Positions 54,910 through 64,000 of a stretch of DNA of 64,000 bases are shown one piece after another; position 1 is the stretch's first letter; each line of letters begins with the position of its first letter. This stretch comes from Magnaporthiopsis rhizophila (lineage: Eukaryota > Ascomycota > Sordariomycetes > Magnaporthales > Magnaporthaceae). The translations under genes were made by a program, and so were the position numbers. Below the pieces are notes generated by a model. The model saw nothing but the letters and a program-made list of their open reading frames with translations, had not been told where the DNA came from and searched no databases. Location: assembly GCA_003049465.1 (NCBI GenBank), contig PYSS01000042.1, forward strand, positions 124,001-188,000, given 5' to 3'.

Positions 54910-55320
54910 GGCCTATGTATTATTTCATGTTTTACATATTTTCCTCTCTTGTCTTTCTTATTCTCGGGGACGGCACTGGCGTTTCTTGTATCTACATGTT
55001 TCCATTCTTGCTCTCTTTCCATCAGCATTGGGTTCGGACAGGTCTTCATTCTGGGGGTTATCATCACATCGGTCGGAACAGGTTTCAGGCGTCTTTCTTT
55101 TCTGGGCAAAAAGGAAAAGCATAGGGATTGCATCATATGGGGAGTTTTGGAAACCAGGATCTGCAGTTCATCGTGGAAGTCTAACATAAATACATAACGT
55201 TAAAACAAAAAGAAGCTTTTACGCGCTACAAAATTACAAACTGCCCTGAGAGCCTGGCTGTAACTGTCTGACTACTAAAATGCAACCGTTCAGCAGCCGA
55301 ATACAACTCGTTGACCAAAA
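54910..55320. other. Convergent intergenic region
   Basis: About 410 bp between converging 3' ends of the FAS-beta-like and F-box genes. No gene seen. Confidence 0.5.
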
Positions 55321-57753
55321 CTAAGGAGATGGCTGCACCAAGTTCGGATCAGGCAGTTTCAGCATGGCCGGCGGCAGGTTCACCTTCTTGAGGATGTCCT
55401 GGGATGAGACGCCAGAGAGAACCAGCTCCCTCGTCGCCAGGTTCTGGTGGATAAAGTCAAAGGGGTTCGTCCACGGCAGCAGCGCCTCAAACATGGGATC
55501 CAGGTCGTGGCGCGTGTGCCTGCGCGCCGTGCGGCCCCACGTCTCCTTGACGCGGTCGCCGACCCGGAAGTGGCGCGGGTGGTCCTCGTCGTCCTCGCCC
55601 TCGCCCATGCGCGCATCGCCTTCGGCGCCAGCACCGGGGACGGGCGCTGCTGCTACTGCCGCCGCGGCCGCGGCCGCCCCCGCCGACGCGGCGGCAACAG
55701 GGAAGGTGGTGGTGGTAGGGACCGTAGCGGCACTGCCAAGGCTGCCGCCAGTAGTAATCGCCATTGTTATGCCGCCTGGAGCGGCCGGAGCGGCCGGGGC
55801 GTTGGGCCGCGGCTCGATGGGCGCCCAGGCGCTCTGCCACGAGATGGAAGTGCACGTGTCGGTCACATGGTAGCGGAAGACGACGCCGCCGCGGGCGTCG
55901 GTGCAGTAGAGCTCCATGACGCGCAGGTTGGGCATGCGGCCGGCGGCACGACCAGCAGCCTGCAGCAGCTCGTTGACGGCGTCGATGCCGCCGTCGATCG
56001 GCGTGGGGTTGAGGAGCGTTGGCGACGTTAGCGTTAGCCAGCGCAGGTTGTTCCACGATGGCAGCGCCGACTGGCCCGCATCGGACTTGGCGTAGAAGGG
56101 CTCGAAGAAGTCGACGGCGTCGATTAGGCCCGACACGGCCAGCTCCTCGAGATTCTGGCTGGGGCGGATGAAGAGCAACCCCAGGCCCAGGTGCGGCATG
56201 ATGTAGTCCATGGGCTCTTCGTCGCCCACCGTGGCGTCGTGGGGCGGGGCGGCAGCCGCAGCGTTTGTGTCTGCTGTGGCACCAGCACCAGGAGCAGCAG
56301 CCGCGTCGCCGCCGCCGCCGCCGCCGCCAGCAGCACCGCCGGCAACTGCTACTGCCATCGCCGCTGCTGCTCCAAAGCTCGCGGCGAGCTGATTTTGGAC
56401 CGACTGTGAAGGCGTAGCGGTGCCGAAAATGGCCGTCAGAAGGGAGCCAGGCAGGCCGGCGGGGGCCAGGGCAGGGGACGCGGCGTCGGGGGTGAAGGGA
56501 GAATGGACCCCGTCCGAGGGCGCACTGACGTCGCCGCCCGAGTTTGCGGGGCTGCTCCCGGATCCTCCCTGCGCGTCCGGTCCGTCGCTGGCGGCCGGGC
56601 TGTCGTTGTCGTCCTCCCAGGCGTCCTCGTCCTCATTGGCCGTCTCCCAGCCGTCCTCATCGCCACTACCGCCATCCCAGCCGTCCGGGCCGCCGCCGCC
56701 ACCGGGGCCACCGTTTGGGGGGTGCCCATGGTGGTGGTGGTGGTGGTGGTGGTGGTGGTGGTGTCCGTTGTGGTCGTGGTCGTGGTCGTGGTTGTGCTGA
56801 TGGCCATCGCCGTCCCACCAGCCGTCGTCCCAGCCGTCAAAGTCGAGATATTGGCCTGGGAAATGGCGGCGAAAGTCCCTGCAGTGCTCGAATATGCTGA
56901 TGCGCTTGACCGTGGACGGCCAGTGGCGGAGAGCTCTGCCGAAAGCTGTTTTGGGTTAGTGGGTGGGTTAGCGGGGGCTTGTATTTAGCACCGAGAAAGA
57001 TGGAAAGAACGCACCTTCGTCAGCGTCGGCCTGGGAGTCCTCGTTAAGGAAGTACCACGGCTCGTACCTCACCTCGCGCAGCCTCGGCAGACTGTCAAAG
57101 ATGGTGAGCAGGGCGGCAGGCGCAAAGTAGCGGCGGGTCCGGCGCAGGATGGAGAAGCTGGAAATGATGTCGACCTCGGGCAGGGGCGACGGGTAGGCGA
57201 AGCTACGGTTGGCGTCGACCCAGGAAAAGTCTAGCTCGCCGATGGTGTAGTCCTTGTTCTCGACGATGCCCGGGTCGCCGAAGCGGTACTTGGGGTCCGA
57301 GGGCGAGTTGGCGCCCAGCTCAAAGTGCAGGCCGGCCCACTTGGCGGCGGCGGCGGCAGCAGATCCTCTGGACCACTGGCCTAGGATGTTGAACAGGTCG
57401 TAGACGGCGGTGGTGAAGAGGGCGTTGTTATTCTCCTCCTCCTCGCGCGTCGTCTGCTCCGTGTAGCGGTGGCGTTTGCGGGCCAGCTCGACGCGCAGCC
57501 AGAGGTGGCGGAGCATGCGGCGACGGGGGCCGCGCATGATGTTGTCGAACTCGGCCAGGTGCTTCGGCTGCAGCTCGATGGAGGCGAAGACGAAGGGCTC
57601 CAGCGTCTCCTGCCACTCGCGGCAGACGGTGACGAAGCGGGCGAGTCGAGGCTTGCGGCGACGGTCGCGCGGGGGATGTTTGTCGCCAAGGTGCACGAGG
57701 GCCTCGAGCACCATCTGGCGCATCTCGCGGGGGAGTGAGTTCCACGCCGCCAT
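55321..57753 (-). CDS. F-box protein with poly-histidine and acidic insert
   Basis: Minus-strand exons 57753-57015 and 56945-55321 (donor GTGCGT, phase 1) give 787 residues. The N-terminal F-box is MAAWNSLPREMRQMVLEALVH with a CREWQETLEPFVFASIEL second half, the common fungal form. Leu-rich segments suggest irregular leucine-rich repeats. A low-complexity block inserted at about 270-420 has alternating His-Asp, then 12 consecutive His, then Gly and acidic runs. It is intact in frame. The C-terminal half returns to LRR-like strands (NLEELAVSGLIDAVDFF, LRWLTLTSPTLL, MPNLRVMELYC), broken by an Ala-rich insert. F-box proteins recruit substrates to SCF ubiquitin ligases. The substrate is unknown. 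The His block could bind metal ions such as nickel, zinc or copper, which is a guess. Confidence 0.82.
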
Positions 57754-58458
57754 GTTGGTGGTCGGTATCGGTTCTATTGATGTCTGATGAGTTCGTATGA
57801 GGTCGGCGTGTTCCGGCGGCTGGAGTGAGTGTTGAAACCTAGGTTGGCGTTCTGGTCTGGATGGAGCTTAGGTGATGAATCAAACAGAAATCCATCCATT
57901 GACTGCCCCACATACTTTTAGCGCGGGGCCAGTCCAGGCTTGTGCCACTGACGTGTCATGTTGGAGCCGATATCTGGACCGACTCGCGTGCTGGGTTTCT
58001 AGTGCATGGCTACAGGGGCTGCAGTGCTGCATGCGACAGTGTCAGGGGGTGACCCCGCCATTGGAAGCGCGTCGGCGCCGCGCTTCGATTGAAGATGGGA
58101 ATAATTCATCATTTTGTCCATGTCGACGCCGCCTGTATCGAACCACCAGGCCAAAGGGGTGTTTCTGGCGGAAGCCACAACACAGGGAACGTGCTGAGAG
58201 TCGGCTATCCTCTGGTTGTTGAAGGTGACTTTTTTTCTCTGAATTTTCTTTCTTTTCCTTCCCCCTTTTACTCCTAGAAAGCTTTCTACGTTCACAACCT
58301 CCCGTCACTTTCTTTGATTGCTTTCTGCGCCAAAAAAAGATAATTTGCTACGCCAATTGATTGATTGCAACCTTCCCAGCCGCCCGGAAGCTCCCTACCT
58401 AGCTCCCCAAAGCGCCTCGCTCTAGGCCAGAGGCCCGAGTGCCTGGGCTGCAGCCACC
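57754..58458. promoter_or_regulatory. Divergent intergenic region, F-box gene / SPT8
   Basis: The 705 bp between divergent start codons include a T/C-rich leader at 58228-58310 just before SPT8. No gene seen. Confidence 0.45.
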
Positions 58459-60658
58459 ATGGACGAGGACGAAAGGGGTAAGCTCCCTACGCCTTGGTGT
58501 CACACGCGGCAAGCCGCTACGGTCGCGGCCCTTTTTGCTGACCGCCTCGCCCGCCGCCCACCCTGGGTGTGTGTTTGTCGCAGAATCGAACGCGAGCTCT
58601 GACAATGAGCAGGACGAGGTGATGGGGGACGTTGATGCGCCCGACGAAGACCAAGACGACGACAACGAGCACCGAAACGGACACGGCCGCGAGAACGGCG
58701 AGGACGACAAGACGCAAGCCAAGCGCATGGCCAAGGACGGCTCCGGGCGCGAGGCGGGGGCGGCAGAATATGAGACGCCGGCTGGCCCCAAGGCGCGATG
58801 GGAGTACCTGGCCCCCGAGCGGGTGCAGGCCCGTCTGTACGACATCGTGCCGACCATGGCGGCGCCGCAGGCCACGAGCATCAACGCCTTTGCCGCCACG
58901 CCCGACATGCGCTTCTGGATGACGGGCGGCACCGACGGCTACGTGCGCAAGTACGACGGCGTCGGCACCATAAACGGCAAGCAGCTCCTGACGGTGGCAC
59001 AACGCCACCCTTTTGTCGACTCGGTCGTCAAGGCCGGCATCCTCATGTCGTACTGGGAGAACGAGGAGCAGCCAGGCGCGACAGGCGCCTCTGCCGGGAC
59101 GGGTGCCGGCGCGGCGGCTGGAGCTGGAGCCGGGACGGGAGCATCGGACCACGTCCTCAGCCCCGTATACTCGCTGGCCGTGCACTCGCAGGGGCTCTGG
59201 GTGCTGTCGGGCACCGAGGGCGGCGCCATCAACCTGTCGAGCGCCCGCCACGACGAGGGCAAGCGCATCGCCTGCTTGGCCAAGCACTCGAGCGCCGTCA
59301 GCGTCCTAACCATGCTGCCCGACGAGAAGTCGGTGCTGAGCGGCAGCTGGGACAAGACCGTTGCCGACTGGGACCTCAACACGGGCGAGGTGCGCCGTCG
59401 CTTCGAGGGCAGCGGCGGCCAGATCTCGGCCGTCGAGCTGCGGCCCAGCGGCGGCGCCCTGATCCCCCAGGCCGCCTCGTACGGCATCGACCTGCTCGGT
59501 CCCAGGCCGGATGCTGGCAGCTCCACCATCAGCGGCAACAACGACCAGCCCTTGCGTAACGGCAGCAGCAGCGGCTTGACCAACGGCGTGCGCGGTGGGC
59601 AGACGGTCAACGGCAGCAGTGCCGAGGACGCGGGCTCTGGGTTTGCCCAGAGCGCGTCGCCGGCGCACGAGTCGCTCTTTGGCAGCCCGGCCGGGTCGCT
59701 GTTTGGCGAGGATAACATGGGCGCCGACGGCAACGGCAACGTGTTTGGCGACGACGATGATGATTTTGGGGACATGGACCTGAACGGCGGCGGGCAGGGC
59801 GGCGGCGACGTGGTTATGGAAGGGACCGACGCAGGGGCTGATGGTGTTGCTAAAGGTGCTGGTGCTTTGGCCAAGGGGTCGGGCGGGAAGAACAAAGCTA
59901 CGGCCAACAACGACACCAATGGTGTGGCGTCATCGGCGTCGTCGTCGTCACACACAAGCACCGTTGTAGGCAACAACCAGCAGCAGACGGGAGCAGGATC
60001 GGAACAGGATACAGCAGCACCAGCAGAAGCAGCAAAGACGGCGTCTTCGCCCAGGCAGCAGCGACGGCAGTCCCAAGCAGGGTCCATGGTGCTCACCTCA
60101 ACAGCGACCTCGCACGTGGACGCGACGCAGACGTCGGACCAGATCTTCGCGGCGGCGTCCATGGACGGCACCATCCGCATCTGGGATCGGCGCATGCAAA
60201 CGGCGGCGGCGCGCATCGGCTTGCGGCCGGGCCTGCCGCCGTGGTGCATGGGCGCGTGCTGGAGCCCCGACGGCAACCACATCTACGCCGGGAGGCGCAA
60301 CGGCACCGTCGAGGAGTACAGCATCCACAAGGCCCGCGCCGGCTGGATGCCCGAGCGCGCCCTCAAGCTGCCCGCAGGGAGCGGCCCCGTCAGCTGCGTG
60401 CGGCCCATGCCCAACGGCCGCCACCTCGTCGTGGCCTCGCACGACATTCTGCGCCTGTATGACCTGCGCGACTCCTCGGCCTTCAAGGGCTCGTCGGTGC
60501 CGTTTCTTATCGTCCCCGGCCCACCTAGGGCTGGCGTCATCTCGCAGCTGTACATCGACCCGACCGCCCGCTTCATGGTGTCTATCGCCGGCACGCGCGG
60601 CTGGGACGGCTCGTCGACTGAGACGCTAGTGGGCTATGAGATTAATGTGGCGAGCTGA
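58459..60658 (+). CDS. SPT8: Spt8, WD40 subunit of the SAGA complex
   Basis: Exons 58459-58477 (19 nt) and 58584-60658 (donor GTAAGC, phase 1) give 697 residues. Splicing yields MDEDERESNASSDNEQ, the acidic start typical of fungal Spt8. The core has ARLYDIVPTMAAPQATSINAFA, FWMTGGTDGYVRKYD, LWVLSGTEGGAINL and SGSWDKTVADWDLNTG. A low-complexity insert of about 200 residues follows, then FAAASMDGTIRIWDRR and the last blades. Spt8 binds TBP in SAGA and regulates its delivery to promoters. The 106-bp intron 58478-58583 is a tight boundary around a tiny coding first exon. Confidence 0.92.
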
Positions 60659-60662
60659 CCGC

Positions 60663-60664
<2 letters not shown>

Positions 60665-60700
<36 letters not shown>
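60665..60700. repeat. (GT)18 microsatellite
   Basis: A perfect 36-bp GT dinucleotide run 6 bp after the SPT8 stop, probably transcribed in its 3' UTR. Confidence 0.95.
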
Positions 60701-60703
<3 letters not shown>

Positions 60704-61973
60704 ACGTTTTGAGTGTTTTTGAGCTGGAGTGTTATTGGAACATGTTTGGATATTGGATATGTATTTAGCGGTTTTCGGTTCTGCTGGTGGGATCTCTGGT
60801 TATCTTTATGGAAATAACAACGATAGTTGTGTGTTCGTGCTGCCTCTTGCTATAACAAAAGCACGGCCAAAGTACAGCCACGTCCTCATCAAGACCTGTG
60901 TTCGTTACAGTCTCGTCAGCCATGCCGTTGTTGTTCTTTTTCTCAACAGCGGCTTCCTGCCGACGTCCTCTTTCCCGACCTCTTTCACTCGTCCCAAGCA
61001 TCATCTTGTCCTACCGATTTTCTCTTTCCTATCCTAAAGAAACCCTTATCCAGCTACTTAAAGACAGGCCACTTCCAGATGTGGTCGTCCCCACCTAGTC
61101 CCAGCTCGTCAGCACGAGCTGGCCGTCCTCGCAAAGCACGGCGTCAGCCAGCCTTTGCCCAATCCGGCCCAACGTCCTGGCCGGTGTTGTGCCTTCTAAC
61201 AAGGTGCACCAACGGCAGGGTTGCGAGCCGCGCCACGCATGGTACGTGCGCATCATTGGCCGAGGCATGTCCTCCACATCCTCCTCCTCCTCCTCCTCCT
61301 CCTCCTCCTCCTCCTCCTCCAGATTAACATATTTTTAACAGGTAAAGCCCCGAGCGAGATTAAGGAGGACAGCTCGGAATTGGAGCGCCGGCCATTTCAC
61401 ATGGGCACCCACCCACTCTGACCGAGGCTGCGGGTTCCTCCCACAAAGAGACATTTGCCCGGCTTGTGTGGAAAACAGGAACGATTGGTCCTGACACGTC
61501 CAGCAAACACAAGGCTTACATTGGGCACGACCCGACACGAGGCCGCCCACCACAACTGCGCTATTATTTCCTCGTGGAACCATAGAAGGACGGAACATTT
61601 CGGCGTGGAGGGAGCAGCTGTGCCAATCGTGAGCGACGAAATGCAATGCAAGCCCATCACGGTGCAGCAGCTACGACTAGCCGCCTCGCATTTTTGCCAA
61701 TTAAAATCCTAACCTAAGCAGCCACTGGTGGGGAGCAGAAAGCCACTGCGACTTCGGGTTATAAAACAGCTCCTCCCCGTCCGGACGTCCTATCCATAGT
61801 GGCCGGACCGCGACGGTCCATTTCTTTTATTTCCTTAACGTTCCAAGCCCTGCGCCCGCGTATTCTTTTGGTTCTCCTGGCCTAGGTACCTTAGCCCCTT
61901 TATCCGCGGCACATCCCCCTGCGTATCCGCAACCATAATCTTGGCAGACTCGAGACGGTGCCAGAGCCTCGCG
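60701..61973. other. Intergenic region, 1.3 kb
   Basis: No supported gene between SPT8 and the last membrane-protein gene, apart from a (TCC)n run at 61279-61320. Confidence 0.5.
61279..61320. repeat. (TCC)14 microsatellite
   Basis: A perfect trinucleotide run of 42 bp in intergenic DNA. Confidence 0.9.
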
Positions 61974-63845
61974 ATGTGGAGCCCCCTCGGCCATGGGCCG
62001 TTTAACGCAACGGCCCAGTGGCGTCCCGAGCCGTTGACCCGCGGCACCTTCAGCATCCTCGCGTCCTGCGTCGTCACCCTCTCGCTCTGCTTATGGACAT
62101 CTCTACACCTAAACATCCCCGAAGAGGGGAAGGCGGGGCAGCAGAAATGGCGGAAAACCAAGTGGCTGTTTATCGGCCTGATAGCTCCAGAGATAGTACG
62201 TTGTAACCCGGTTAACTGGATAGGCGAATGGCTAACAATGGACAGATTGCGTATCTGGCATACCTGCAATGGTATAACCAAAAAAGGCTTCATTCATTCA
62301 TCCTGCCGAAAATCAATCCCCAGGCGTTTGCTCGGGAACAGGCCAAAGCATTCCGCGCGAGCAAATGGTCCGAGTTTTTTGCATATATATTTTGCAAACG
62401 TTCAGTGAGAGAAAAGGTCCGCAATATCATCTACCCTTAGGGCGGGCCGGGAACTAAGCCGTAAATAGAGCATTGAACTCGGAGAAGCGCCGTTATCCGC
62501 GCCACCGGGGAGACACCCGCCACCGGAAAAACGCCACGTCTGGACAAAGGTGCACAGCTTTTACGCTGTGATGGGAGGCTTTGTCCTAGACACGACGACG
62601 GATAGTGGAGCCAGCATGCTCCCCTGTGGTGCAAAAAGGCTCACGCTCACTATGGGAGGTCTCGAGTTCCTCGCCGAGGAGAGTCCGCATCTCATCAGCG
62701 ATATTTCCAAGGCGTCCATCATTGATAAAAGCAAATCCAACCACTTGGCCAAAGCCCTAGTGGTTGTCCAGGCCGCATGGTTCTGTCTGCAAGTCGTCAC
62801 CCGCATGGGTTTCGGCCTGGGCGTCAGCCTCCTTGAGCTGAACACATTTGCTCACGCCGTCTGCGCTTTGCTCATCTATTTGATCTGGTGGGACAAGCCT
62901 CTGGACATCGACGAGCCGACCGTTCTCGACATTCCCCGGGACGAGGCGAGGCGGCTAATCGCCTTCTTTTACTGCCAAAGCGACGCAGTTTCGAGTCCGC
63001 GCATGTCACTCAAAGCAGACTCCAAGATAACACAGACATGGCCTGGGCGGCTGTTTGTGAAGGCGACCAAGGAGGCCAGGGCCGAAATAAGAAGGTCTTG
63101 GCAAGAACCGAGCACCAGCCGAACCAGACGTCAGCCGAGCCCGCCACCGCCCGGAATAGAGCCTTTCAAACTATCGGTGAATGGGGTCACCAGGCAGAAC
63201 GATTTCAGCCTGGATGATGTCGTGGGTCCCCAACTCTCCTTTGCACCATTTATTTATGGATTGTCCCACCCAATCGAAACCTTGGAATCGGACTGGAGTA
63301 CATTTGAGGGCGATTACGAAGTCGAGATTACCCTGCCACTTATGGAGCTTTATTTTGAAGCGGAACAGTATTTTGCTGCAGCTGGCGACGGTACCACCAA
63401 ATATCGTCGTAATCTGGTGGTGAAGCGGATAGCAAACACGGGGTATACAAAGGGTATTTCTCTCTGGTTTGTCAGCTCCTTCTTCGCAGTCTCGGCGATC
63501 TACGGGGCGTGGCACCTCATGGCCTGGGAGGGCCCGTTCGCGACGCACACCGAAGGGTTGCTTTGGCGGATCTCCGGATGCGGTGTTGCCGGCTCTGGGA
63601 TCGTGGTTTTCGCAGGGTTGCACCTGATGCCGCTCCTCGATTCCTGGAGGCCTAACGGGGTTCTCGGCAGTATACGCACCCTTTTCATTATCATGTTGTT
63701 CTTAGAGTGCGCCTGCCTTGCGCCAGTACTGCTTTTGGTTTCTCGGATCTATCTTGTCGTCGGAGCTTTCATCCAGCTGCCGTACTCGCCAGAGTCTGTG
63801 TTCCAGTTACCAAACTGGGCTCCTTACTTTCCACATGTTAGCTAG
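61974..63845 (+). CDS. Fungal multi-pass membrane protein of unknown function
   Basis: Exons 61974-62195, 62246-62404 and 62469-63845 (donors GTACGT and GTGAGA, both phase 0; introns 50 and 64 bp) give 585 residues. The N-terminal exon carries LTRGTFSIL and LCLWTSLHLNIP. Exon 3 continues with HVWTKVHSFYAVMGGFVLDT, DKSKSNHLAKALVVVQAAWFCLQ, SLLELNTFAHAVCALLIYLIWWDKPLD and, after a loop of about 230 residues, four more helices ending in NWAPYFPHVS. These blocks define a large multicopy family of fungal membrane proteins without known function. The absence of the signal peptide seen in many members suggests the true start may lie slightly upstream. It follows a 1.3-kb gene-free stretch. Confidence 0.8.
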
Positions 63846-64000
63846 AGTACCTGCATACAGTTATGTAGAAATACACCGCCAGAGACATTGGCCGAAATTT
63901 GTTAACTGTTAAAGTCGTCGAGCGCGAGCGGCACTCTACGACGACGGGAGAGACTCTCATCAGCGGGGCGCCTTCTTCGTCAGCCTTCTCTCTGGCCGTT
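63846..64000. other. Right edge, 3' flank
   Basis: The last 155 bp follow the stop codon of the membrane-protein gene. No other feature is visible. Confidence 0.4.

Overview
The window is 64 kb of nuclear DNA from a filamentous ascomycete, most likely a Sordariomycete. The signs are short spliceosomal introns of about 50-100 bp with GTRNGT-type donors, GC-rich third codon positions, closely packed genes on both strands, and fungal families such as deuterolysin, fungal rhodopsin-like, RTA1-like, Zn2Cys6 and DUF7924 proteins. Nothing prokaryotic, no CRISPR array, no viral element and no intact transposon was seen. One 14-N assembly gap lies inside a poly-G run near 50.39 kb.

Layout. 0-3.6 kb: 3' end of a gene, tRNA-Val(AAC), a Cys-rich single-pass membrane protein, a 40-bp tandem repeat and a small protein resembling a deuterolysin prodomain. 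4.8-9.8 kb: secreted deuterolysin, a medium-chain oxidoreductase, the complex I 21 kDa subunit and the fork-protection protein Csm3/Swi3. 10-14.1 kb: the exosome helicase Ski2. 14.2-18 kb: gene-poor, with one DUF7924 gene. 18-25.6 kb: an ESCRT-III-like protein, a P450, a rhodopsin-like membrane protein and a Zn2Cys6 factor. 26.8-32 kb: a membrane protein with a Cys-rich tail, pyruvate dehydrogenase E1 beta and sterol methyltransferase Erg6. 32.8-38.6 kb: splicing factor Slt11, Mzm1, zuotin, a DUF899-like protein and an NTF2-like hypothetical. 39.8-45.2 kb: a large MFS transporter and an RTA1-like protein. 47.7-49.3 kb: a bZIP-ankyrin factor. 51.6-54.9 kb: a cut-down FAS-beta-like protein. 55.3-60.7 kb: a His-rich F-box protein and Spt8. 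62-63.8 kb: a fungal multi-pass membrane protein.

Most genes are unrelated housekeeping genes and do not form one pathway. Several pairs are divergent and share short promoters (nuo-21/CSM3, MZM1/ZUO1, ERG6/SLT11, F-box/SPT8). The strongest candidate for something undescribed is the intronless 1098-residue gene at 51613-54909. It keeps the acyltransferase and the double hot-dog dehydratase of the fungal fatty acid synthase beta subunit but lacks the enoyl reductase and malonyl/palmitoyl transferase. Catalytic positions in both remaining domains look substituted, so it may be a conserved pseudo-enzyme. Other points of interest are a stand-alone prodomain-like gene facing a deuterolysin gene, a possible PD-(D/E)XK site in the DUF7924 protein, two likely GC-AG introns, and micro-exons of 12-20 nt.

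Exon boundaries were deduced by eye from splice consensus, reading phase and remembered family sequences. No alignments or searches were run.
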